A DNA stretch of 64,000 nucleotides from JBDWFY01 sp965275915 (GTDB taxonomy: Bacteria; Pseudomonadota; Alphaproteobacteria; Rhizobiales; Stappiaceae). How positions within the stretch are numbered: the stretch's first letter is position 1; every line of letters starts with the position of its first letter. The translations under genes were made by a program, and so were the position numbers. Shown here one piece after another: positions 25,484 to 34,026 of this stretch. Under the pieces are notes generated by a model. It saw only the letters and a program-made list of their open reading frames with translations. It was not told where the DNA came from and ran no database searches. The DNA lies in assembly GCA_965275915.1 (NCBI GenBank), contig CBDHYI010000006.1, positions 496,001 through 560,000 of the forward strand, in the 5' to 3' direction.

Positions 25484-27342
25484 GCCATGACCTCCATGCC
25501 GGGTGCGCACACGAAATGTTCTTTAGCGACTTCTGTCAGGTTCGGCACCTGTGTATCAACCAGCTTGTAAGGCTCCGGCCATTCGGACGGTGTTGAGATG
25601 CGTGCCGCCGACAGGGCGTTGAAATCGAGCTGGTCATCGAGGCTCGGTTCGGGAACCGCCTCAAGCAGCGCTTTTGTGTATGGGTGTTGCGGATCGTTGA
25701 TCACATCGTGGGTCAGGCCGACTTCCACAAGCCGTCCTTTACACATCACCGCGATGCGATCGGCGATATAATCGACAACAGCCAGGTTATGACTGACGAA
25801 AAGATATGTCAGTCCCAACTGCTCCTTCAAGTCCTTCAGGAGGTTGAGCACCTGAGCCTGGACCGACACGTCCAGTGCCGAAACCGGTTCGTCGCAAAGC
25901 AGCATTTCCGGCTGCAGGGCAAGCGCCCGCGCAATCCCGATGCGCTGGCGCTGTCCGCCCGAAAAAGAGTGCGGGTACCGGCGCAAAAAGCGGGCATCAA
26001 GGCCAACCAGCGTCATGAGTTCGCGAACCCGCTCGGCCCGCTCTTCCGGCGTGCCGATCTTGTGAATGACCATCGGCTCGGACAGGATCTCGTTGACGGT
26101 CATGCGGGGATTGAGCGATGAAAACGGATCCTGGAAGATCATCTGCACCCGGCGGCGATAATCGAGCAGCGCGTCGCCGGTGAGTGTCGAGACGTCTGTC
26201 TTGCTGCCGTTCTTGTAGTAACTGACGGTGCCGTGGTTGAGTTCGATCGCCCTCAAAATCGCCTTGGCGGTTGTCGTCTTGCCCGAGCCCGATTCTCCGA
26301 CAAGCCCCAGACATTCGCCGCGTCGAATAGATAAGTTGACGTTATCCAGTGCCTTGATCTGAACGGCGCGGCTCTTCAACAAACCGCCCTTACGCAGGCT
26401 GAAACTCTTTTGAAGGCCTTCAAGTTCCATAATCGGGGAACCTTTCGCACCTTCTTTGCGTCCTTTAGAGAGAAACCCGTCGACCGTCGCCTTGATCGGC
26501 CGAATGGGTATCAGTCGCTCATCCTCGGCCATGTCAAACCGCGGTACCGCCCTCAAGAGCGCCTTGAGATAATCATGTTGCGGATTTTCGAACAACTGTT
26601 GGGCTGTCCCGGATTCCATGATCTGTCCATGATAGATCACCACGACATCGTCGGCGACGTTTGCAACGACGCCAAAATCATGCGTGATCATCAGAACCGA
26701 CATGTCGAGTTCGCCCTGTACTTCCTTGATCAGCTTCAGGATTTCCGCCTGGATGGTCACGTCAAGCGCAGTCGTCGGTTCATCGGCAATAAGCAGGGCG
26801 GGCCGGCAGACAAGCGCCATGGCGATCATTGCCCGTTGGCGCAGTCCGCCGGACAGTTCAAACGGATAGCTGGAGAGGGCCCGTTTGGGATCGGGGAAAT
26901 GAACCAGGCGCAGCATTTCCTGAGTCACGTCACGGGCTTCAGGGCCGGACATGTTACGATGCAGTTCAGCCGCTTCTCCAATCTGGTCTCCGATCGTATG
27001 AAGCGGCGAGAGCGACGTCATCGGCTCCTGAAAAATAATTGCGATCCGATTGCCCCGGACACTGCGCATCTTTTTGCCGCCCGGGTCGAAGGATGCGATA
27101 TCAACTTCCGAATTCGGTTTTGCCGGATCGCGAAAGAGAATTCGCCCCGCCGAGATGGTCGCCTTCTGAGGCAGCAGACCCATGATTGCCTGTGAAATAA
27201 CGCTTTTTCCGGAACCGGATTCTCCGACAAGCGCGACAGTCCGGTGAGCAGGAATGTCGAAAGACACCGCATTGACCGCGCGGTTTCTGCCTTCGCTGGA
27301 TTCAAAATCAACCGTCAGCCCATCGACTGAAATGATATTCAC
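25480..27342 (-). CDS. Oligopeptide-type ABC transporter, double ATP-binding protein
   Basis: A 620-residue protein with two complete ABC ATPase domains (YejF/GsiA layout). Domain one: Walker A GESGSGKS near residue 39, signature LSGGLRQR, Walker B LLIADEPTTALD. Domain two: GESGSGKTT near 350, FSGGQRQR, LLCDEPVSALD. Both have the H-loop His (MITHDFG and FVSHNLA). The start is GTG 27342 with GGGAGGG six bases upstream. It is the first gene of the four-gene importer (ATPase, binding protein, two permeases), an unusual order since binding proteins normally come first. It couples ATP hydrolysis to uptake. Confidence 0.94.
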   Translation of the reverse strand: MNIISVDGLTVDFESSEGRNRAVNAVSFDIPAHRTVALVGESGSGKSVISQAIMGLLPQKATISAGRILFRDPAKPNSEVDIASFDPGGKKMRSVRGNRIAIIFQEPMTSLSPLHTIGDQIGEAAELHRNMSGPEARDVTQEMLRLVHFPDPKRALSSYPFELSGGLRQRAMIAMALVCRPALLIADEPTTALDVTIQAEILKLIKEVQGELDMSVLMITHDFGVVANVADDVVVIYHGQIMESGTAQQLFENPQHDYLKALLRAVPRFDMAEDERLIPIRPIKATVDGFLSKGRKEGAKGSPIMELEGLQKSFSLRKGGLLKSRAVQIKALDNVNLSIRRGECLGLVGESGSGKTTTAKAILRAIELNHGTVSYYKNGSKTDVSTLTGDALLDYRRRVQMIFQDPFSSLNPRMTVNEILSEPMVIHKIGTPEERAERVRELMTLVGLDARFLRRYPHSFSGGQRQRIGIARALALQPEMLLCDEPVSALDVSVQAQVLNLLKDLKEQLGLTYLFVSHNLAVVDYIADRIAVMCKGRLVEVGLTHDVINDPQHPYTKALLEAVPEPSLDDQLDFNALSAARISTPSEWPEPYKLVDTQVPNLTEVAKEHFVCAPGMEVMA

Positions 27343-27678
27343 AGAAGTCCCTCCCGTCCCCCGACGGATTTGTTTTGCCGAGCAATATAGAAGCGCGCGC
27401 CCCGCCTTTTAAAGCCCAAAATCTATTGTCGGTATGACAAGATCGCTATTTGAAGTGGCTTTAGTCGGCTGTTAAAGCGGCCAATGCAAGGCATCTTGTG
27501 GCTTTTGATCCACATATTGATTGAAATTTGCACCGCCTTTTGGCGGATTATTCCGGTCTCTGTCTCCTCCATAGCACGTTCGTACTATCGCTGCTGCAGA
27601 TAATACGGTGACGAAAATCACGAAAAACACGAAAATTGACTGAAATTACAAACAGTGGCGCCTTGAAGAGCACTGATG
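27343..27678. other. Intergenic region upstream of the peptide importer
   Basis: These 336 bases hold the upstream region of the importer operon and the downstream region of the second cyclase, both on the minus strand. A perfect CCGCC-TTTT-GGCGG hairpin lies at 27533-27546, without a U-rich tail on either strand, so it is only a weak terminator candidate for the cyclase gene. Near 27610-27650 there is an A-rich stretch with three short repeats of the type AAAAxCACGAAAA. No open frame with a ribosome site was seen. Confidence 0.4.
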
Positions 27679-29592
27679 TTACGCCACGCCGCTGCCTTCG
27701 ATAACCGATATTGACTGCCGGGCAATTTCCGGCGGAGGAACGAGGCGCCAGACATCGATCGGTTCCGTCCTGCCCCTCAAATGGTGCGCTCCGACGCCGA
27801 CCATGGCGACATACTCGTCCAGCTTGTCGATCGTGGCCCGGCTTGCGAGGACGACCAACTCGTCCTTGCGGGCAATGTCGCGGCCCAGTGCCTGAAGCCG
27901 TTCGCAGACATTCACAGCGTCGCCAACGATCGTATAGTCAACCCGGTCATGAGCGCCGATATTACCGACCACGACCGTTCCGGTATGGATTCCGATCCGG
28001 ACGCGGGTCATCGGCTGTCCACTTTCTGCCGCTGCGAGATTTTGCTGGCGAATGGCCCGCGCGGCCTTTTCCGCAGCCCTTACGGCTGCTTGCGCGTGAT
28101 CCTTCCGCTCATCGGGCGCGCCCCAGAACGCAAGCATGCCATCTCCCATGAATTTGTCCACCGTACCGCCCTCCGATTCAACCGCTTCCACCAGCACGGC
28201 AAAGTGCCGGTTCAGGAACGAGGCGGTTTCCGCCGCATCCATGTTTTCGGACATGGTGGTAAACTCGGCAATATCGGAAAACAAGATCGTCAGTTCCCGT
28301 TCCCGGGACCGGGTGGCTTTTTCAAAGCCGATTTCCATCAGTTTGCTGAACAGGCTTTTTGGCACATAGGTATTAAAGGCCTTTAGTCCCGCGACCATGG
28401 AATTGAAGGCCGTGGCAAGCTGGTTCAGCTCACGGACGCGACTGCGCGGCAGCGGGTCGACAGTATCCAGGTCCAACTCGGCCACTTTTTCGGATTCCCG
28501 CGCAACATGCAGCAGCGGCCGTGTTGTTCTGCGTGCAATCAGAACCGCGACAATCAGCGCAAAGATCAATGCCAGGATCCCGGCGGCGGCGCTCAGAAAA
28601 ACCCGTTTTACTTCACTGCTGATTGAATCGCGTTTGAAATAGGCACCAATTGTCCACTCATCAGGAGAGAAGCCGCGAACGGTCTTGGACATGATGACAA
28701 ATACGCCCGAGGGCAGTTCGACCGATCGTACCTCCACACCTTCGCTGGCAGCCTTCTCAAAAAACGCGTTGTTTTCGGCCCCCGCTATGCGGGCAAGAAT
28801 CGGATCTCCGAATTGCGCCACCGGAGCGGGCAGAGTCGGGGCGGCTTCCACCTTCTCCTGGTCGGAGTGCGCGAGCACCTTGTAGCCCCCGGCAATAACG
28901 AAATTGGTCTGATCTTGCCCCTCGTCAAGCTGGGTCACCAGGTTGGTGATATGGGTCGTCGCCATCGCCGTGGAGATATATCCGATCAATTCTCCATCCA
29001 GCACCAAAGGCGCCGTGACATTGACGAACACTTTGCCGGCCGCAGGCACCAGAGGCCCCCAGGCGGGCTCGCTTTCAGCCGTGAGATCGTCCCGAAGAAC
29101 GTAGAGACGGATTTCATCGGGAATCTGGCGCCGGAAATACTCCAACTGGCCGCCTTCGTTTTTGTAGACGCCGAACTCTTCGCCGTTAAGGTCCGTTGCG
29201 ACAACCACGTCGATCAGTTCATGACTCATCACGGCGGAGGATAGGATATCCTGCAGGCGTGGCTTGTTTTCCGGTTTGAAATCAATTCTGAGCCGATTAA
29301 GAAGGGTGGCGACGCCTTCGGTCGTCTGGCGAGCCTGGTCCATATTTTCCGACAATTGGCCATCAAGGCTCTTGACGATGAGCACGGCTTTGTCGTTGAG
29401 CAACGCAAAGGTATTTTCGACATTGGCCTTGATGGAGAGCGACAGGACCAGCGCCACGGCGATTGCAATCAGGAGTCCGAACGCACCGCCGACAACCAGG
29501 GTCATAGGCCAGCCCCGGCGCGCACTTTTCTCTCGCCCGCCTGCAAGGGCGCGCCTGGAGTTATCCGGTTTCGTCTCTTCTATCTGCGTCAA
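27679..29592 (-). CDS. Membrane-bound adenylate/guanylate cyclase with extracytoplasmic sensor and HAMP
   Basis: A 637-residue receptor-type cyclase. A helix at about 31-53 is followed by a periplasmic sensor of about 280 residues (dCache-like, with DVVVATDLNGEEFGVY), a second helix at about 337-358, a HAMP linker, and a class III cyclase domain from about 425. ILFSDIAEFTTMS and DKFMGDGMLAFWGAP carry the two metal-binding Asp, and DAVNVCERLQALGRD follows. It should make cAMP in response to an external ligand. The start is TTG 29592 with AGGAAG six bases upstream. It is the second membrane cyclase in the window, not in an operon with a recognisable effector. Confidence 0.9.
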   Translation of the reverse strand: MTQIEETKPDNSRRALAGGREKSARRGWPMTLVVGGAFGLLIAIAVALVLSLSIKANVENTFALLNDKAVLIVKSLDGQLSENMDQARQTTEGVATLLNRLRIDFKPENKPRLQDILSSAVMSHELIDVVVATDLNGEEFGVYKNEGGQLEYFRRQIPDEIRLYVLRDDLTAESEPAWGPLVPAAGKVFVNVTAPLVLDGELIGYISTAMATTHITNLVTQLDEGQDQTNFVIAGGYKVLAHSDQEKVEAAPTLPAPVAQFGDPILARIAGAENNAFFEKAASEGVEVRSVELPSGVFVIMSKTVRGFSPDEWTIGAYFKRDSISSEVKRVFLSAAAGILALIFALIVAVLIARRTTRPLLHVARESEKVAELDLDTVDPLPRSRVRELNQLATAFNSMVAGLKAFNTYVPKSLFSKLMEIGFEKATRSRERELTILFSDIAEFTTMSENMDAAETASFLNRHFAVLVEAVESEGGTVDKFMGDGMLAFWGAPDERKDHAQAAVRAAEKAARAIRQQNLAAAESGQPMTRVRIGIHTGTVVVGNIGAHDRVDYTIVGDAVNVCERLQALGRDIARKDELVVLASRATIDKLDEYVAMVGVGAHHLRGRTEPIDVWRLVPPPEIARQSISVIEGSGVA

Positions 29593-29719
29593 ACAACGCT
29601 TCCTAAAACCCGACGATGATCAGATGCAAGAGCCCCTTAGCGGCACGATAGCATAGTTCACCTCGGTTGCATTGTGGCTTGATCCCCAAGGGAAACCCAA
29701 AAGGCCTGTCCTGTTCTTG

Positions 29720-30940
29720 TCAGAAAAAGGCCTGCAATCCGGTTTGTGCCCGCCCCAGAATCAGAGCGTGAACATCGTGCGTTCCTTCATACGTGTTCAC
29801 CGTCTCCAGATTCTGGGCGTGGCGCATGACGTGATATTCCTCCTGAATACCGTTCCCTCCATGCATGTCGCGCGCCTGGCGTGCAATATCAAGGGCTTTG
29901 CCGCAATTATTGCGTTTCACCAGCGAGATCATTTCCGGTGCGACTTTGCCCTCATCGAACAAACGGCCGACACGCAGGGAGGCTTGCAGCCCAAGGGCGA
30001 TTTCCGTCTGCATGTCGGCGAGCTTCTTCTGCACAAGCTGAGTCTGGGCCAGAGGCCGGTTGAACTGCTTGCGCTCCAACGTATAGGCTCTTGACCGATG
30101 CCAGCAGTCTTCCGCGGCACCGAGTACACCCCATGAAATACCGTACCGGGCTCTGTTCAGGCATCCGAACGGACCCTTGAGGCCGGAAACGTTCGGCAGC
30201 AGATTTTCTTCCGGCACGTCCACATCATCCATGACGATTTCGCCTGTGATCGATGCCCTCAAAGACAGTTTCCCTTCGATCTTGGGTGCCGAGAGGCCCT
30301 TCATGCCCTTTTCGAGAATAAATCCGCGTATTTTGCCGTCATGGGCGTCGGACTTCGCCCACACAACAAATATATCGGCGATCGGCGCGTTGGAAATCCA
30401 GGTCTTGTTTCCTTTGAGCCGGTAGCCGCCGTCGACCCTTTCCGCCTTCGTCCGCATACCGGCCGGATCGGAGCCGGCATCGGGTTCCGTCAGACCGAAA
30501 CATCCCACGTGTTCGCCACTGGCCAGTTTGGGAAGATACGTCTTTCTTTGAGTTTCATCGCCATAAGCGAAAATCGGGAACATGACCAGGGACGACTGCA
30601 CGCTCATCATCGAGCGATAACCGGAATCGACGCGCTCGATTTCGCGCGCGACCAGACCATAGGAAACATAAGACGCGTCCGCGCACCCATAGTCTTCCGG
30701 GAGAGTCACGCCAAGCAGTCCCATCTCCCCCATCTTGTTGAAAACCTTGCGATCGGTCCGTTCGTCACGATAGGCATCAATGACAGCGGGCTGCAACCGG
30801 TCCTGCGCGTAAGACCGGGCGCTGTCCATAATCAGCCGCTCATCCTCGCTCAGCTGTTCATCAAGCAGAAAAGGGTCGTCCCAGGCGAACTGCCCGCCAC
30901 CTGATGGTACTGATTTTGTGCTTGGGATTGTCACGGCCAT
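29720..30940 (-). CDS. gcdH: Glutaryl-CoA dehydrogenase
   Basis: A 406-residue FAD enzyme of the acyl-CoA dehydrogenase family. It converts glutaryl-CoA to crotonyl-CoA and CO2 in lysine, hydroxylysine and tryptophan breakdown. CFGLTEPDAGSDPAGM and TWISNAPIADIFVVWAK are flavin-contacting segments; the catalytic Glu lies in VNTYEGTHDVHALILGRA, the GCDH form of this motif. RSMMSVQSSLVMFPIFAYG and the N-terminal FAWDDPFLLDEQLS are also characteristic. AGGAG eight bases before ATG 30940 supports the start. It is divergent from pepN and stands alone. Confidence 0.95.
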   Translation of the reverse strand: MAVTIPSTKSVPSGGGQFAWDDPFLLDEQLSEDERLIMDSARSYAQDRLQPAVIDAYRDERTDRKVFNKMGEMGLLGVTLPEDYGCADASYVSYGLVAREIERVDSGYRSMMSVQSSLVMFPIFAYGDETQRKTYLPKLASGEHVGCFGLTEPDAGSDPAGMRTKAERVDGGYRLKGNKTWISNAPIADIFVVWAKSDAHDGKIRGFILEKGMKGLSAPKIEGKLSLRASITGEIVMDDVDVPEENLLPNVSGLKGPFGCLNRARYGISWGVLGAAEDCWHRSRAYTLERKQFNRPLAQTQLVQKKLADMQTEIALGLQASLRVGRLFDEGKVAPEMISLVKRNNCGKALDIARQARDMHGGNGIQEEYHVMRHAQNLETVNTYEGTHDVHALILGRAQTGLQAFF

Positions 30941-31167
30941 GCTTTGAATCTCCTGCGGAGGCTTTTTTACTCTGTTGAATATGATGTTCTGCCGGGAAAA
31001 ATCGAGCCGTCAAGGTCTAGAACCATAATAATCGATTATACAAACGAACGGTTCAATAACTTTCCTTCACGTCGCAGGTCCGTCTCCACCGGCGCGGACT
31101 TGTCTTCCTGCCACTATCGTGTATGGCAGGTGCGCCGCGATACCATCGATCAATTGTGAGTAACATA

Positions 31168-33816
31168 ATGAAAGACACGAATGGCCTTGTCCGCTTGGAG
31201 GATTACCGTCCAACGGCGTATTCGATACCGTTTGTGGACCTCGTGTTTGATCTTGGTACCGAAGAAACACGCGTTGTTGCAAAACTCACGGTCGACCGTC
31301 AGGAAGGAACACCTGTGGGGACGCCCCTCGTTCTTGACGGCGACGAATTGGCACTGCTGCGGGTCGGACTTGACGACAGGACGCTGGGTGCGGACGCTTT
31401 CTCCGCAAGTCCTTCCGCGCTGAAAATATTTTCGCCGCCGTCCGACCGGTTTTGCCTTGAGATCGTTACCAGGCTCGATCCGGGCAAAAATACTCAGCTG
31501 ATGGGTCTTTATAAATCGGCCGGAACCTATTGCACGCAATGCGAAGCGGAGGGGTTCCGCCGGATTACCTATTTCCTGGACCGTCCGGATGTCATGTCGG
31601 TCTACAGCACCCGGATTGAGGCGGACAAGGCCGAAACACCGATCTTGCTGGCCAACGGCAATCCCGTCGAGGCCGGCGAATTGCCGCCATCTGACGACGG
31701 GGCCAACCGGCATTATGCCGTCTGGCACGACCCCCATCCCAAACCTGCCTACTTATTCGCCCTGGTGGCGGGCGATCTTGCCCGCGTCACAGATACCTTC
31801 GTGACAGCGAGCGGACGCGCAATCGATCTTCGCATCTATGTCGAGCACGGCAACGAGAGGCGCTGCGGTTACGCCATGAACGCCCTCAAGCGATCAATGA
31901 GGTGGGATGAGGACGTCTTCGGCCGCGAATATGACCTGGATATCTTCATGATCGTTGCGGTGTCCGATTTCAACATGGGGGCCATGGAGAACAAGGGCCT
32001 CAACATTTTCAACGACAAATATGTTCTGGCTGACCCCGATACCGCGACGGATCAGGACTATGCGGGGATCGAGGGGGTTATCGCCCATGAATATTTCCAT
32101 AATTGGACCGGCAACCGCATTACCTGCCGCGATTGGTTCCAGTTATGCCTGAAGGAGGGGCTGACCGTCTTTCGCGATCAGGAGTTCTCCGCGGATATGC
32201 GCTCACGGCCGGTGAAACGGATTGCCGACGTCCGTCTCCTGAGATCGCATCAGTTTCCCGAAGATGCCGGTCCCCTCGCCCATCCGGTACGACCGCGCGC
32301 ATACCGCCAGATCAACAATTTTTACACTGCCACTGTTTACGAAAAAGGGGCGGAGATCGTCCGCATGTTAAAGATCGTGCTGGGCGATGAGGGCTTCCGG
32401 AAAGGAATGGATCTCTATTTTGAGCGGCACGATGGCGATGCTGCCACGATTGAGGACTTCCTGTCCTGTTTCGCCGACGCGACCGGGGCCGATCTTGGCC
32501 GGTTTGCCTTGTGGTACGAACAGGCCGGCACCCCGATTGTGACAACTGAAAGTTCCTGGAACGAGGAAGACAGCTCCCTGACGCTCTCGCTGTCTCAATC
32601 TGTACCGCCGACACCGGAGCAGCCGTCGAAGCAACCGATGGTGATACCGCTCAGATTCGGGCTTGTCGGACCGGATGGGCGGGATCTTTCTTATGTCTGC
32701 TCAAATGAAGCGGTTCGGGGAGACGTGATTTTTCTGACCGAAGAAGAACAGTCTGTGCGGTTCGAAAATCTGAGCGCCAAACCCAAACTCTCATTACTGA
32801 GAGGATTCTCCGCCCCCGTCCGGCTGGGGGACACGCTGTCGACCGACGACAAACTCTTTCTTTTTTCAAAAGACAAGGATGCATTTAACCGATGGCAGGC
32901 GGCACAAAATCTGCTGACTGCGCATCTTGTCGCCTCATCTGCAGGAAGCGATGCCGGTGACGGTCTGCCTCCGTTGTTGAGCGCGTTCGGTGATGTGATT
33001 GCCAATCGGGATATCGACGCAGCGTTCAAGGCGCTGGTTCTGTCGTTGCCCGGTGACGCGGATATCGTTCAGGAGATCGGCAGCGATGTCGATCCCGACA
33101 GAATCTCTGAAGCAAAACATGACCTGCGAAAAGCGATTGCTGAGGCACACGGATACGCCATTCACGAGGAATATGCCCGGTTGAAAAGTCGTGATCCTTA
33201 TTCGGCCGATGCGGCCTCCGCCGGAAATCGTGCGTTGCGCAATGCACTTCTGTCCTATCTCAGCCTGACATCGGATGGGGTGGACGGAGGTGAATTGGTG
33301 ACCGCTCAGTTTCAAAGCGCAGACAATATGACGGATCGTCTCGTTGCATTTTCATTGCTTGTTCATGACGCCCACACTCATGCGGCATCAGCCGTTGATG
33401 CCTTTTACGAGAGACACAAGTCCAACAGTCTGGCACTTGATAAATGGTTTGCCGTTCAGGCGACTGCACCCGGGGAAAGGACGCTGGAAACCGTCCAAAG
33501 ACTGTCCGTGCATGAGGATTTCACATTATCCAATCCAAATAGGATCCGCGCGCTGATTGGTTCGTTCGCATCGGGTAATTTGACCGGTTTCAACAGAAGG
33601 GATGGTGCCGGCTATGAGTTTGTTGCTGATTGCGTTCTGAAATTGAACGCTACAAACGCCCAGGTCGCAGCCCGGCTGCTGACGAGTTTCAATTCGTGGC
33701 GTGTGCTTGAGGCCGGTCGCAGAAAACACGCCCGCGCCGCGCTTGAAAGGATCGCCGCTGCGGAGAACCTCTCAAGTGACGTTGCCGATATTGTCGACCG
33801 TTCCTTGCAAGAATAG
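31168..33816 (+). CDS. pepN: Aminopeptidase N (M1 family)
   Basis: An 882-residue zinc aminopeptidase, close to E. coli PepN (870). GAMENKGLNIFN near residue 270 is the substrate-binding GAMEN motif. HEYFHNWTGNRITCRDWFQL follows with the HEXXH pair, and the distal zinc ligand Glu lies in LKEGLTVFRDQEF. C-terminal helices include SSWNEEDSSLTL and the helical bundle to the end. It trims N-terminal residues from peptides in the cytoplasm. ATG 31168 is chosen over upstream start codons from 31123 because it gives the usual MKDTNGLVRLEDYRPTAYSI start. It precedes the PleC-like kinase in the same direction. Confidence 0.96.
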   Translation: MKDTNGLVRLEDYRPTAYSIPFVDLVFDLGTEETRVVAKLTVDRQEGTPVGTPLVLDGDELALLRVGLDDRTLGADAFSASPSALKIFSPPSDRFCLEIVTRLDPGKNTQLMGLYKSAGTYCTQCEAEGFRRITYFLDRPDVMSVYSTRIEADKAETPILLANGNPVEAGELPPSDDGANRHYAVWHDPHPKPAYLFALVAGDLARVTDTFVTASGRAIDLRIYVEHGNERRCGYAMNALKRSMRWDEDVFGREYDLDIFMIVAVSDFNMGAMENKGLNIFNDKYVLADPDTATDQDYAGIEGVIAHEYFHNWTGNRITCRDWFQLCLKEGLTVFRDQEFSADMRSRPVKRIADVRLLRSHQFPEDAGPLAHPVRPRAYRQINNFYTATVYEKGAEIVRMLKIVLGDEGFRKGMDLYFERHDGDAATIEDFLSCFADATGADLGRFALWYEQAGTPIVTTESSWNEEDSSLTLSLSQSVPPTPEQPSKQPMVIPLRFGLVGPDGRDLSYVCSNEAVRGDVIFLTEEEQSVRFENLSAKPKLSLLRGFSAPVRLGDTLSTDDKLFLFSKDKDAFNRWQAAQNLLTAHLVASSAGSDAGDGLPPLLSAFGDVIANRDIDAAFKALVLSLPGDADIVQEIGSDVDPDRISEAKHDLRKAIAEAHGYAIHEEYARLKSRDPYSADAASAGNRALRNALLSYLSLTSDGVDGGELVTAQFQSADNMTDRLVAFSLLVHDAHTHAASAVDAFYERHKSNSLALDKWFAVQATAPGERTLETVQRLSVHEDFTLSNPNRIRALIGSFASGNLTGFNRRDGAGYEFVADCVLKLNATNAQVAARLLTSFNSWRVLEAGRRKHARAALERIAAAENLSSDVADIVDRSLQE

Positions 33817-34026
33817 GTCGAAACGGTCAAGATGACTCAATAATGCCTCTTTTCTGCTGCCTTATCAGCACAGTAGAGAAATTTCTGTAAGTACGGTCTG
33901 GACAAGTGGAGTCCGGTGGATTCAAATGGTCTGGATTCGGGGCCAGACAATCGGCTGCCGGTCAACATATTGAAATATCTGGCTTGTCGTTTTCAGTTGT
34001 GCCGTATTTGAATTCGGGGGACATTG

